From Nymphaea colorata (lineage: Eukaryota; Streptophyta; Magnoliopsida; Nymphaeales; Nymphaeaceae), in assembly GCF_008831285.2 (NCBI RefSeq), contig NC_045139.1, positions 1,682,704 to 1,746,703 on the forward strand: DNA of 64,000 nt, written 5' to 3'. The notes under the pieces were generated by a model that worked only from the letters and a program-made list of their open reading frames with translations, searched no databases and had not been told where the DNA came from. Both the position numbers and the translations under genes were made by a program. Position 1 is the first letter of the stretch; each line of letters begins with the position of its first letter. Below, piece after piece: positions 25,500-38,098 of the stretch.

Positions 25500-27060
25500 T
25501 ATATGAAACGTAACCATGTGTTGGCCTAGCTCAAAAAAAAAAAAATTACATGTAAATTTTAAAAAATTTTACTTGTTCAATATAAAAATTTTAAAAAATG
25601 ATATTTTAACTCATGTCAAAATTTAGAAACTTTAATTTGGTTCTCCTCATGAAATTTTTTTTGGCTCCAGCCTTGTTTATGGGTAATACCTTTGAAAGAA
25701 GAGTTAGTTGCAAAAGTCATTCAAAAATGTCAAGAAAAAATGTCCACGGGGGCGGGGAGGAAGTCAGTCATCTCATTAGATGTAAATAAACTGAAGAATG
25801 CTGGAAAGGCTAAATTTAGGACTGATGATTAGGGAACGGAGCATAATACTTTTACCATTTAGCTGACGAGAAGCTCACTTTAGGCATGAAATGGTGTGAA
25901 GACTCAAATGAAAGCTTTGCTTGGGTAGCTCTCCCCTTGGGTTAACCACGTCGTTAGTAGTACTACTTTAGTGCAGGAGGAAGACAAATAAATTTCCAAT
26001 CAGTTTTGAATTCAAAGTTGGATTTAGAGTTAAATAAATGTCGTTTGACTAATACCAATATGTTTTGAAAATCGATTTTTAATATTTGACAACAATACAT
26101 TTCCGTTTCTGTTGTGTATTAATTAAAAGTTGGATCTAAATTTAGTTGTGAATTTAAAGTCAGAGTTTACTATATAATTTAAAGGGTTAAAGAACTTTTG
26201 AATTAGTGGCCCTAAGGCAGAAAATTATGGCTGCATCTTGGCATGGCTAGCAAGCGGTAACTAATGAGATCGGTTTCAAAGTGTTTTTGGAAGAATATGC
26301 TCAACCAGGTCCAATATTGAAATTTAAAATAAATAGGATTTTAGGTCAAGGATACGCATTAAGATCCCTCTTTTACTTTTTTTTTTTCCATTAGGCTGCG
26401 ACGCTGCGTTTGATGGCAAGAAAGTTTTTCAGGTGGTAAAGTTTTGTTGATGGGGAAACACGCTCTCTTTTTCATGCCTGCAAGAGAATCGCAGGTAGAA
26501 GAAAGGAGGAGGGAGAAAGAGGGGAGATGAAAGGACAAGGCAAGAGAGCGGGGAGGGAAGATGCAGCGGAAAAAAGGGAAAGAATAGCAGGGGGAAGGAA
26601 AGTTCCTGCACCGATGGCCAGGAGAATAGCTCTGCCTGTGGCAGTCACCCCTGCAGCCTGCACCTTCCTCAGTCGCCTATACGCCTACTGCCAAATAAAA
26701 TGACAGAAATGCCCTTGAATGAGGAAAATGAAACCACCCCTTACATGGAAGAACAAAAGAAAAGGAAAACTTTATTTTTTTAGGAGACAAACTGAAATAT
26801 CATTCATAATAATAGCAAGAGATCCAGAGACGCGGGTGGGAGCAGTTTCCCCATCTGCAGTGACTGTGGAAGAAGACTCCACTCAAGCTAGCCTCTTTAG
26901 TTTGGTGCTGGGAAAAGCTTCTTCTTCTCCGTTCTTCTGCAATTTTCTGGCCTCTTTTCAAACATTATCATTTTAATTTCATATCATACATGGAAATCTT
27001 GGAACCCAAATCCGTGTAGGAGAAAAGCAGAACTCAAGGAGCGATAGGCGCGAAAGGTGA
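25500..27060. other. Intergenic DNA with dispersed AT-rich repeat
   Basis: At 25530-25680 lies an AT-rich repeat ('aaaaattttaaaaaatgatatttt', then 'tttggctccagcc') whose relatives are near 38470, 39165, 48740 and 52400. A purine-rich stretch at 26480-26600 has no coding signal. No gene recognised. Confidence 0.5.
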
Positions 27061-28015
27061 CGATGACAACTAGGCCTGGGCGTCGGGGCCCGGGGGGCCG
27101 GGCCCGGGCCCGGGCCCGATAAGCCATGGATTCCTCCACCACTATTTCCATATGAAAATGACAGAAACAAATTGTCCCCTGTGGAGTTTAGCATTTAGTA
27201 CAGACCCATCACCATATAATGACCGCTGCCGGTTCCATTGCTTTTAGGGGAAGATATTTTGGAAGAGACTGAAAAGATCACCACCAGTTTGTTTGGTGAT
27301 GCGTGGTAAAGCCACCTGCTTTTGAAAGGACGAATAATGGATGGAAAGGATGCAATATAATCGTAATCTGTTCGGCAACCAGAATCTTTCTTATATGCTT
27401 TTCCGAAAGAGAGCTGGATGGAGATGGAACCCGTGGAAAGCAATGGAAAAGTCCGCAAGTGCGGACTGTCGTTGAATGACAAGGAAGGCCTCATTAGCAA
27501 GAAAGATGGGCATCTCATGTTTGTGCCAGTTCAAAGGGAAAGAGGCACTATCTAACAAGAAAATTTATAACTCAAATCTGCAATATTTGACTATTACGAA
27601 GGCATGCATGGTCTAAACATGTGGGTGAGTCCATAGACACATGAATATCATCATGGAAGGGCCATGGGGGCATGAACTGCTACAAGAATGCAAGGCATTT
27701 ATTGAGGTTTGTCCTAATTTATTGAGAGGGCAGCTCTGTGTCAGCCCAATAAAGCAATCAGGAGGGCCTTCATCAGAACGCAGTCTTGCTGAGTTGCTGT
27801 CCTATATGAAAAGGGAAAAAGATTAGCCGGTGGATAAGGGCACAAAGATCATGAATAAATTATTTAAGGGGCGTTTGATTACTTAGATTTAACGTGACAT
27901 GGTTTTGTTGATCTGGCCAAAGGTCCACAACAATTTTGTATTGAGAAAATGTGTGATTTAAGATTGGAAGAGGGAGGGTTTGAGCATAAATGCATGCATC
28001 TCAAATCTTGGGGAT
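27061..28015. other. Intergenic DNA with short GC-rich hAT-like end
   Basis: At 27072-27120 the phrase TAGGCCTGGGCGTCGGGGCC, followed by GGGCCC repeats, resembles one end of the GC-rich element at 5429-5789, without a visible partner end. The sequence after it ('catggattcctccaccactatttcc') recurs near 38305. At 27866 'ggggcgtttgattactt' resembles a MITE end, but no inverted partner was found. No gene recognised. Confidence 0.45.
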
Positions 28016-28209
28016 TTCCAATGCAACTCTAATGGGGGTATAAGGTCCCTCCCCTTTATTGCCAAAGAATCAAAGAATGAGTCCAACAAGAACGGACAAA
28101 CAAGAAAACCCTCAATAAGGGCTACTTTAAAGCGACGAGGGATCCAAGAAACAAATCAAAACAAAAACGAAAAGTACCACCGCTTCAATGAATTTACCGG
28201 AACAGACGA

Positions 28210-28415
28210 GAAAAATGCTTCCAATGATGTCTTGTTCTGCGTCTCTGGCCATTTATATTTGGCACCCACTTTCCCAAGTTCTAGAGGAAACTGGTACAGC
28301 TTCTCCCGAGCCGAAGAAGGGATAAAGGCACTAAAGTTATGCCCCATCGTTTCGGAGGAAGTAAGAACTAGGCAAACAAACTGTTGGAGGAGTGGACGCT
28401 TGTCTTGAAGGTGAA
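28210..28415 (+). promoter_or_regulatory. Gene C upstream region and 5' leader
   Basis: Shares 'ctgcgtctctggcca', 'cccactttcccaagttctaga', 'cttctcccgagccgaag' and the terminal 'gaaggtgaa' with the leaders of A, B and D. The TATATAATA box of gene B is not conserved. A 'gtataagg' at about 28040 is a possible substitute. Confidence 0.45.
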
Positions 28416-28929
28416 ATGGAAGCATCGTCATCGTCAACAAAATTTGAGTATGATGTACCGTCAACAAAATTTGAGTATGATGTATTTTTGAGCTTCAGAG
28501 GGGCGGACACTCGAAAGGGGTTTACAGGCCATCTCTATGATCGCCTAAAGCTTCACGGCGTCTCGGCCTTCAAGGACAGTGAAGACCTTGAGAAAGGCCA
28601 AGAGATCGGTGAATTGCTGAGCTACATCGTTAGGTCCATGATCTTCATGCCCATCTTTTCAAAGGGGTATGCAGAGTCGAGATGGTGTTTGAAGGAGATC
28701 AGCATGATGGTGGCATGTGAGAGGCTCATCATTCCCGTGTTCTTCGACGTAGAACCTGTAGAGGTTCGTGATCAGATTGAACATTTTGCTTCTGCTTTTG
28801 AACGACACGAAAGGGATGCCAACATGGACCAGGTGAGCAATTGGAGGCACGCCTTGAAGACAGTGGGCAAGTTAAGTGGTTTCCATCTCAAAAACGACAC
28901 CAACGGGTATGAAATCTCTCTCTATTCTT

Positions 28930-28973
<44 letters not shown>

Positions 28974-31900
28974 GTGAACCATTCTTTTATTTGTTAAATT
29001 GGAGACGCGCCGGTAGCTACGTCCCTTTTTTCCCATCTTCCTATTTATATATATGTTCACAAGACATTTTCTTGTGTTTTAAACGGTGATGCTTTGCTCG
29101 GATATAGTACGACTTGCTTAAAAGAATGAGATGAAAAGCCAAATATTTAAAAATAGAAAAAAAAAAAAGTAAAGTACGTAAGAAACTAATCACCCAAACA
29201 CAAAAAAAATAAGTAAATTTGTAATAAATAAAAATTAAAAAAATGAAAACAATCCGTTGGGCATTGAAAAAACCTTTAAAAAATGAATAAAATGAAGAAA
29301 GGGGGTACGGTTTGGTGTTTTTTTTAAGGTTTAAATGGGCGACTTATTTATCACATTTTCTCTCGTTTTAAATTGTGTGGGGTTCTGTGGTGTTGAATGT
29401 GCCGTATACTGCCAAATGGTTAAAAATTGAAAATCTGCCAATAGACTAAAACATAACAGCATATTAAAGTACAAAACACTCGTAGAAAAGTATGTTTTAG
29501 TTCATACATTATATTATTTTAATAATTTCCGTTGTGCAAAAGTTTCTACCTATAAACATCATCTGCGTTATAATTTCTATTTTTTGTACAGAATAATATT
29601 TCAAAAACTAGGTCATTCAACTTTTTTATTAACCAATGTCTCATTCTAATCTTTCTCTTTCTTTGGATGGTCATGTTAGGAATGAGGCAGAGCTAATTAA
29701 TTGCATTGTCAAAAGGTTGCTAACTGAAGTAAGAAAGCTTCCTTTCCTACTTCCCCAACACCTAATTGGCGTTGATGCTCATGTTCACGAAGTGAAGAAA
29801 TTACTTGGCAAATATTGCAGGACTGTACAATTCATTGGTATCCATGGGATGGGAGGCATTGGTAAAACAACAATTGTAAAGGCCATTTACAACGACCTAT
29901 TTCTTGAGTTTGAAGCTAGCAGCTTTCTTTTTAATATTAGGGAGAACTTTCAACAGCACAGAGAACTGGAGCTACAACGGCAGCTCACTAGTGACATCGT
30001 CAAAATCGAAGATCCACGAATATATAGCGTTGAACATGGGAAAATCATGATAAAGAACAGAATGAATTCCAAAAGGGTGCTAATTATCTTAGATGACGTT
30101 GACGGCAGGAACCAAGTAGATGCATTGGCTGGTGCAAGTGATTGGTTTGGACATGGAAGTGTGATCTTCATGACAACGAGAAACAAGAAGGTATTAAAAG
30201 AATGTGGTCTGAGTGAAGGTCAAATTTACAAGGTGAATGGTCTAAACTATGACCAATCATGTGACTTGCTTAAGTTTCATGCTTTTAAAGGTAGGGAACC
30301 AGAAAATGGTTGTCGTCAGCTGTTGGATGCATTTGTTAAAGGCAAAGGTAGCAGGGGGATACCATTGGCACTTGAAGTGATTGGATCCACTTTATCCCAA
30401 AGTGAAGTACAAGATTGGAAACATGTACTCAAGGACTTGCAAAATAATCCTGATCCTCACATTCAACAGCAATTGAGGATAAGCTATGATGGATTGAAGG
30501 AGGAACGACAGAGACAGATATTTCTGGATATCTCATGCTTCTTCATTGGTAAGGACAGAGAGAAGGCAACTCATATGTGGAAAGCATGTGATTGGTGTCC
30601 AGAACGTGTCATTCCTGACCTTTGTAGTAGGTCTCTTATTGACATAGATCAGCATGGGGAGTTTTCAATGCATGATGTCATCCGGGAAATGGGAAGGGAA
30701 ATAGTTCGTCAAGAAGCAGTCACCGAGTCTTGGATGAGAAGTAGGCAGTGGAGTTCACAACATATATTTCATCTGCTTCGGCGGACGGTCTCTCTCTCTC
30801 TATCTCTCTCTATCTATCTTTGTGTGTGTGTGATCAGTGCCAAAAGTTCAGATAGAGATTGCGGTTCTTTTAATTTGATTGACAACATTGTGAACTGGGC
30901 ATGAGAATTAACCCGGTGAAGTATAATTTCAGAGACTTTTTTATGCTTAAAGATCAAATTTTAGACAAGTGCAATGCACATGTTACACATAAAGGTACCT
31001 CACTCACAATCGTGAGTTATACACACTCTTCATCTCTTAGCTTCACACGCAAATGTGGAGCTTATTAAGTGAACCTACTTATAGGTGATCTGGATTGAAG
31101 TGATAGAATGTCCCACCACCTTCTGCAATTATTTTTTTGTATTTTACGAGAGGAGAGTGGGAAAACTGAGCTGCATTTTTCTTGAAGCTTCTTGTGACTA
31201 GGAAACTCCGGAGTCGCCAATGAGTCTTGCAGGATTCCTGCTCCAGTTGAAATGTTGCTATAACTCAATCTTGTCTGAGCTAAACTTGCCATTTTTTATC
31301 CAGGAGAAAAACAAACGTGTCAAAGGGATCGTGCTTCCGAAGAGCAGAAATGATTTTGAAGATAATGAAAGACGCTTCAGCGCCCAGTGCTTTGAACTAA
31401 TGCAGAGTCTGAGGATCCTTCATCTTGAGGGTGTAAGCTTTCAAGGCAATTTCAAGCATTTCCCTAGAGGTTTAAGATTGTTGGTATTGGAAAACTGTGG
31501 CTTCACTTCCCAGCCACATGATTTTGACATTGAGAATGTCGTGGTGCTTAATATGTCCGGCTGCAGTTTCATGGCTGAATGTTTCACTAATAAAGTCTTA
31601 AAGGGAAAAGTGGTAATACAAAGGAGTTCCTTCTGCTTTTCTTTTTTATTTCATGTGCTTGCTTTCGCAAACCAGAAGGTTAATGCTTAAAAATGTTGCA
31701 GGTACTCAGTAATTTGAAGTTTCTCAATCTTGCTCGGACGCAAATATCTAGCATTCCTGATTTTACCAATGTTCGTTGCCTCGAGCAACTGATACTTTGT
31801 GACTGCACAAAGTTAACTGACGTTCACGAATCTATTGGGGCACTGAAGAGCTTGTTGAGCTTGGACCTAGGAGGATGTAAGATTCTGAGCAAAATACCAG

Positions 31901-34039
31901 ATTCTGTTTGCGAATTAAGTTCTCTCAAGTCTTTTGATCTCCATCAATGTGACAAAGTTTTGTCTTTGCCTGAAAGTCTAGGGAATATGACTTCACTGGA
32001 GAAGCTTTATCTTGACATGACAAACATTGAAATCTTACCTGATTCAATAGGAAGTCTTACAAGTCTTCGAGTTCTGTCTTTGAAACATTGCAAGCTGAAA
32101 ACATTGCCTGCTTCCCTTCAAAATTTATTATGTTTACAACACCTGATAGTTGAGCACACTTTGGTGAACGGTTTAGAGAACAACATTTATTACACTGAGG
32201 AATCAGTTGAACTGCATGCCTCATCCATCGAATTGCTTGCTATACTACCAAACTTCTTTTGTAGAAGAATATGCAGACTTATTTTAACTGATCGTACAAA
32301 CAATAAGCTGCCAGATTGCGTGGAAAATATGATCAATCTTACCTCATTGGAGTTGCACTGCCAAGCGCTCATTAAATTTCCTCTCTGCATTGGCTTACTG
32401 AGAAGAATTAAGGAACTCAGGTTGGACTGTAGAGACCTTGAAAGTTTACCCGAGTCTATTGGTAGACTCAAGAAACTTGTCACCTTTGAAATTTTCTCCG
32501 ACAGTCTGAAAGTTCTTCCCGATTCACTCGGAGGATTAGAAAGTCTTGAAGTCTTGCTCATCGATTGCTGGAGTTTAAAATCTCTACCTAGCAGTATCAG
32601 ACATCTGGAAAATCTTCAAACGCTTCTGTTGTGTAGCCGGTACCTCAGTGACTTGCCTGCTTCAATCAGTTATCTGGGAAGACTTCAAAATTTGTTGTTA
32701 AGACGTTGCCGTAGTCTGCACAAGCTATCAGTTCCCCCCCTACCGCAGCAGGAAAGTCTGCAACATTCTGCTTTATCTCAGCCGGTCTCGTCAAAGAGAC
32801 CAGAACAGAGTGGGCATGGTTCAATTCCGCAACTTTGCTCTTCCTTGGTCTGTCTTGAAGCTTCTTACTGCACAGAACTGCGAGAAATAAACGTTTCAGA
32901 CTTCCAATCATTGTTGCACCTGGATCTTCGAGGTTCTAATTCCTTACCAGACATCCATGGTCTGGAAAATATTTCGAACAATTTGAAAAGCCTTGTTGTG
33001 CCCACTCCAACATGGGCCCGTAACGTCAACTTCAAAAAAAGATCTTTCAAGGTACATCTTTTCTCTTTAGTATCATATTGACCACTAGAGACGTTACCAT
33101 ATGCATTATTTTCGAGTACAAATAATAATCATATCAAGATTAAGCAGCTTGGAGCATTGTCATTGTTGGTCCTCTGTTTTGTAGCTATAGATCTTATAGA
33201 GCAAGATTAGGATACTGTGTGTGCCGTACATGTGGAGAACAGTCCCAGAGGCAATAATGCTAGTTATGTGGCATTAGAGTGTGAAAGGATAAGTTAAAAA
33301 TTTGATGCTACTTAAACAAATGCATCACGAATAAGAGACTTTACTTTTCTGTTTTATGCCAATTCCTTGGACAGCCAAAGGATAAGTTTATCACATTGTG
33401 CAGTATATCCTTCTTAGTAGTTTACTTTCTTTAGAAGCAAGGTTCCCCATCCACAAATGCTAGTAGTGCTTATCCAAGAGGAGAGCCTTAATTAAAAAAT
33501 TTACCTTACTGTCAATTCTAGAGGTTGTTCTTTTCAGATTCTTTTTAATGTATTGCTAACTAGTGCCTGCAAAACAGAGTCCACAATTTCCACGCTTGCT
33601 TATGTTTGCCATGGAATGTACTACAAGATATACCAGACGTAATCCATTTTTGCCCGAGCTCATTCTTCGTTGTGTCAAGGACTTTGAAGTTAGCCGAACA
33701 TTTGCGACGTCGTGGGTTCCACAAGGGGATCTGACTTTAGAGCTTCCAAAGGTTCCTCACGCCGCCAACCGCTGCTTGAGCAACGCGCAGTTCACCTTCG
33801 ATGGACTGACCTCTCCCATCTTGATATCAGTCATCGCAGACGACGGCAGTCTCGCGTTCGAGACCACAAGACATCTGGTGGACAGTAGCCTGAACTTAGG
33901 CGACGACGATGAGATCATCTTGCGATTAAGAGATATTGCTTCTGCCAGCATCAAAGTGACACCAGATATAGAATCGAAGATTACTGAATTTTCTGCCTCT
34001 TTTGAATGGGAGACGAAGAGGCTCGATGATATGGACTAG
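28416..34039 (+). CDS. Gene C: complete TIR-NB-LRR-C-JID immune receptor
   Basis: Five exons are inferred: 28416-28906, 29680-30787, 31304-31612, 31702-33051 and 33578-34039, joining in phase for about 1239 aa. The ATG was chosen because it matches the MEASSSS start of genes B and D. TIR: a 27-base in-frame tandem duplication repeats STKFEYDV. The catalytic glutamate sits in SRWCLKEI near residue 93. NB-ARC: GMGGIGKTT, VLIILDDVD, GSVIFMTTRN, RGIPLALEVIG, CFFIGKD and MHD in FSMHDVIREMG. The linker exon is 48 bases shorter than in gene B, lacking the QN..GQRSNL segment. The LRR exon has 450 codons. The C-JID-like exon ends FSASFEWETKRLDDMD. All key motifs are intact, so it is probably functional. 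The intron 2 donor is the unusual GTCTCTCTC. Confidence 0.85.
28933..28968. repeat. (AT)n microsatellite in gene C intron 1
   Basis: Begins 26 bases after the exon 1 donor. The same position carries CT and/or TA tracts in genes A, B and D. Confidence 0.85.
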
Positions 34040-35300
34040 CTAGCTGCACCATTTCAGCTTCAGCACTTGAGTTAATAAAATATGACCATCTTGCCTTTGT
34101 CATGCGTAGATAAAATAAGTTCTTACTTTGAAATACTTTTGATTCTCTTTTCTATGTATTCTCGATTCTTCTTTGCTCAAGATTAACAGCGCTACAGTAC
34201 TTGATAAAGATCCTTTCTACTTTTTCTTGGGCCTGATTTATTGGATGCCAACTGACATCGTTCAATCATGTTATTGACATTGTGGACCTTCATCGATAGA
34301 ATGGCCATCTCTTCATATATATGCTCGTACACTTGAGCTTGATATCTGCATTATCGGTAACCATTACTTAGATCTATCATGATCTTCATTGTCGTGATCT
34401 TTACCATGCATCGTAATCTCCTCAGCGTCATCTTCAATGCCGCCATCTATGTTGCATCATTTGTTTATTGTTTTCAGTTCTATGTTATGGCGTTAAAGTC
34501 TACGACAATTCTGAAGCACAGAGCACGGCCTGCAGACTGCAGTATTGGCAGCTCAGCATTTTTATGCAAGAAGCCCAAAACTGTTCGTCTGCTCGAACTC
34601 TTACCGATCCAAACCTAAACGAAGAAAACGAATGGAACTCATCGGTAAACCTACATGTAATATGTAAGACGTTGGTCCTTCGTAACGCATAAAACGTGTA
34701 TGAACTTCAAATTAATATCTAGTGTGTGCAGTCTCTTTTTATATATAAAAGGAAATTAATGGTAGACATTAAACTTAAAAGATCCTCGTTGTTGTGAAGA
34801 ACAGTTGTTGGATCATCATAGGTTTTTCTTTTCCTCGTTGTCAATCATAATTGAAATAAATGAAAATAAGCTTGATCTACACTATTTTTAAATCTAATAT
34901 GTTTCTTAATTTCGAAGGACCACAAACTTTTGAAAAGAAGCATAAAGTACCAATGCCTGTGCGAGAGATGCCATGGAGATGCTTTGGAAAGTTTATTTCA
35001 AGCCTATTTGACTTATTCGCACGGATCGTGTGCAGAAGGTGGTTTGTGAGAAATGCACACTTCGGGCACTTCAAATTGCCGGCAATGATCTCCAGCGATT
35101 TGAACTTCTAAAGCGAAAGACTTTTAAATTTCGTATAAAAACGGATTTGAACTTGCAAAAGTGGTTTTCCATTCTTAATCTGTCTAGCGATGACGTTCTC
35201 TCTTAGGCAGTCTTTGCATGACCTCGGTGAAGGTTTGATCCAATTTTGGTAAATATTTCTGTCCATCTCTCATATATTTGTCTCCATCTCCCTTCTAGTT
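34040..35300 (+). repeat. Gene C 3' flank, duplicated at 16007-16990
   Basis: It contains 'cacttgagttaataaaata' (AATAAA at about 34073) as a candidate polyadenylation signal. Homology with the flank of the orphan exon extends to about 34930. From there to 35300 no gene or repeat end was recognised. Confidence 0.55.
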
Positions 35301-35472
35301 AAATAGTTGATGTTTGTCGACAAGGATACCAGATTGATTGGTAGTTATTTTTGCTGATTCTCCAAGATGTTCAGGCTTTTCAGTTTTTTTATATTGTATT
35401 AGACGTGTAAATTTGATGTCATGTTTTTTGAAATTTATTTTAGAAAACAAGACTTATCGACTTGATTTTATC

Positions 35473-35922
35473 TGTAACAACCCGACTCACTCTCGGGCTC
35501 GGGCCCCTGGTTCGGCGGATCCAAACCCGCCCCCTACTAGTTTCGGTTTCAATCTTAAAAAGGTTATGAAACAGGACAATCATCTCATTAAAGCCCCCCT
35601 TTATAAGTCATTAAAGATCTCTTACAATCTTCGATACCAAACTAAACTTATGGGGTGTTACAATCCACCCCCCTTAAGGCACCCGCGTTCGCGCGTGTGG
35701 GACCCCAGGTCCGAGTGTTGAACCGGCTCTGATACCACTGTAACAACCCGACCCACTCTCGGGCCCCTGGATCGACGGATCCCAACCTGCCCCCTAGCAG
35801 TTTCGCTTTCAATCTTAAAAAGTCTAGGAACCAGGACAATCATCTCATTAAAGCCTCCCTTTATAAGTCCTTGAAGATCCCTCACAATTTTCGATACGAG
35901 ACTAAACTTTTAGAGTGTTACA
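35473..35922 (-). mobile_element. Complete TRIM (miniature LTR retrotransposon)
   Basis: Two LTRs (35473-35662 and 35739-35922, 190 and 184 bp) start TGTAACAACCCGAC and end GTGTTACA on the + strand. On the minus strand the higher-coordinate LTR is followed at once by GTGGTATCAGAGCCGG, a primer binding site for initiator Met tRNA. After 76 bp of internal DNA comes AAGGGGGGTGG, a polypurine tract, before the second LTR. Flanks TTATC and TTAGC match at 4 of 5 bases. There is no coding capacity, as expected for a TRIM, which depends on proteins supplied in trans. Confidence 0.92.
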
Positions 35923-36409
35923 TTAGCTGTTATTGAACACCTACTTATAACCTTTTATATGTCAAACTCTTTTATTCCTTATTTTACATGTCTTATGAAT
36001 TGAGAGTCAATTGTCAAGAATTTCTTTTTTTTTTTTGTGCAAACACAAGAACTAACAAACAAAAAGAAAAAAAAAACATTGAACCCCTTCATAAAATCCT
36101 ATTGTGCTTTGGAGAAATATGTTTTTTATTTTGTTTTTAGGTTTTTCAAGTTGAAAACTATATCTCTATATTTAAATTTAATAAAAATATACATAAGTAG
36201 TTATTCATATAATATAGTTGTCAAATCATTTTTACTTTCTTATTTTTATTTTTTTTATTTTTAATGATATTGTATATTTTAAAATTTATAAGTAATGCTT
36301 ACTCTTCACATCACCATATTAGCTCAACGCATCGCTTTGCATGAATGCACTTTAGCATTTGTAAATATATTTAATTCACTTGCCAAGCTGTTCACATGAG
36401 CCTGCACCT

Positions 36410-36625
36410 TATAAGCAGCTTCCGGACGTTTACTTAAAAGTGGAAGCCAGGAAAAAGGGTTCATCGTCGTTGGCAGTCAAAAGGATGCTTGTGTTAATTA
36501 TCTACAAATTAAACTCGAACAAGAAATTAGCCCTATTCTTGAAGTTGTTAGGTTGCTAAATATTTATGTTAATGTAAATGAAAGTAGAGAATGGGATAAA
36601 CTTGACCCTGACAAACAAGTTTTTA
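36410..36625 (+). pseudogene. Dispersed block Q fragment, copy 4
   Basis: Leader part ('aagcagcttccgg..cgtttacttaaaag..ggaagccagg') followed by the carboxy part of the unknown peptide (EISPILEVVRLLNIYVNVNESREWDK). It has the same internal deletion as the 5098 copy, which suggests the two share a common deleted ancestor. Confidence 0.5.
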
Positions 36626-37124
36626 ATTTAGGTTTTCCTATTCACTGAATTTTGTTGTTCTGATTTTTTTTTTTCTATTTTCTCCTTTGCCGTTCTGTAT
36701 ATATTCATTTGTCCTTAATGAAATTTAGGGAACTGCAGCGTCGTGCAATCCATCAAAAAGTTGCCTGGCCCCGTGGCCCGGCTCGATTATAACAAAAAAC
36801 AGTTTTTATATTATAAAATATTTGTTTAATATAAAATATATTTTTTAAATATAAAACATATTTTTAAATATAAAATATATTTTATTAATAATAAAAATTA
36901 TTTTTCTAATATTAATGAGATAGGTCGGCCCCTACTGGGCTCCCACCCTACCCATTCTCTATGCCTACCGCCTACGGCCTCTTCAGTTTTTTTTTATTTT
37001 TTTAATCCTAACTCATATTTAAAAAATTTCAAAAATTTTTTAAAGATGTTAAAATTTTTAAACAATAACGTAGTTGCTCCGACAAAAATTTCGTAACTCT
37101 TACCCGTGATCAGCAGCATTTCCC

Positions 37125-37296
37125 GTTTTACAGTTAGTGCTCTACTTGGGTTGTTAGGAATATCACTTATTATATTACTTACTGTAATATTATAATTTCA
37201 ATTATATGCTGTCTCCCTTCCACTACCATCTTTCTACCTTATTGGTGTTATCTTTCCCATCTTGGCCAACTCTATTTCACATCGATACGAGTTATG
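37125..37296 (+). promoter_or_regulatory. Orphan TNL promoter-like segment, third copy
   Basis: Homologous to 6115-6296 and 12815-12992 ('acagttagtgctctacttgggttgtt', 'attatatgctgtctcccttccac'). Followed by dispersed repeat R instead of a TIR exon. Confidence 0.5.
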
Positions 37297-37570
37297 TGCA
37301 TATTTTGTGTACAACAAAATTCTGTACATAATGACCAAAATATTATTGAAAAAACTACAAAAAAAAAGTTTTCAAAAGACAAAAAGAGAATTACAAAAAT
37401 ATTGTTTTATATATATATATTATCAAAAAGCTACTAACTTGACCAAAGTACCCTAAAGAGAGTCATAGGAGATGCACCAAAAGTTTTTAAGTAAGCCAAT
37501 TGCTAGTGCCGATGAATATATATATATACTTGTCTTTTGGTCGTTGGTGGCAGCATGGCCATGATTTTTT
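37297..37570. repeat. Dispersed repeat R, copy 4 (internally deleted)
   Basis: The left end 'gtgcatattttgtgtacaac' to about 37430 is followed by only the last part of the right end ('gagatgcaccaaaagttttt', 'gccaattgctagtgcc') at 37455-37510. The flanking phrase 'tggtcgttggtggcagcatgg' also matches the flank of copy 1 near 4725. Confidence 0.55.
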
Positions 37571-37600
37571 TTTTTTGTAGGTGTTTGAGGGCCCGGGGCT

Positions 37601-37801
37601 TCATTTTAATTTGCTCCACCATTCATTTTCCAAGTCCACCATCTTCACTTCCCTAAATTGCCAGTGAGAGTCTCCAGCCTGTTGGATAAATTGCATGAAT
37701 ACCGACTTGAGTCCGTCTACTTCGTCCGATTCTAATGCCAGTTGGATCAATTGTTTGAAGTGTGACTCCGCTTCTAATTTCTTCATGTTGAAGTTTAACA
37801 T
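37601..37801 (-). pseudogene. Unrecognised coding-like fragment
   Basis: A 66-codon open frame on the minus strand contains EAESHFKQLIQLALESDEVD and ends DLENEWWSKLK. Its composition looks protein-like, with amphipathic helices, rather than a random AT-rich translation. The start is uncertain, upstream DNA is an AT-rich tract, and I do not recognise the family. It could be a remnant of a duplicated cellular gene. Confidence 0.3.
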
Positions 37802-38005
37802 ATAAATCGTTCAAAAATTTTCAATACTGTAGATGCAGTGCTCAAAACTGCATATCATGAGATTGACATGTTGAATTTTTATTTTCAAAAAATGAAAAAA
37901 AATCATATATATATATATATATATGTACATGATACTACCCTTGAATCGATTGCTTGGAAAAGCTAGGATGATACAGTTGCAACTTTGGCAATGTTCTTTG
38001 AATCT

Positions 38006-38098
38006 ATCCCAGATATTAAAGCAAATGAAAAACAAAATCCCAGATATTAAAGCAAATGAAAAACAAAATCCCAGATATTAAAGCAAATGAAAAACAAA
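38006..38098. repeat. 31-bp tandem repeat, three copies
   Basis: Three contiguous identical units beginning 'atcccagatattaaagc', with no spacers between them. A recent tandem duplication in non-coding DNA. Confidence 0.9.

Noticed and set aside
27866-27960. A possible second MITE starting GGGGCGTTTGATT
   Set aside because: No inverted partner end or target duplication could be found.
35724-35738. A tRNA-like sequence in the TRIM
   Set aside because: It is only the short primer site complementary to Met tRNA. No cloverleaf can form.
38006-38098. A direct-repeat array that might suggest CRISPR
   Set aside because: Three contiguous 31-bp units without spacers in a plant genome. It is a simple tandem duplication.
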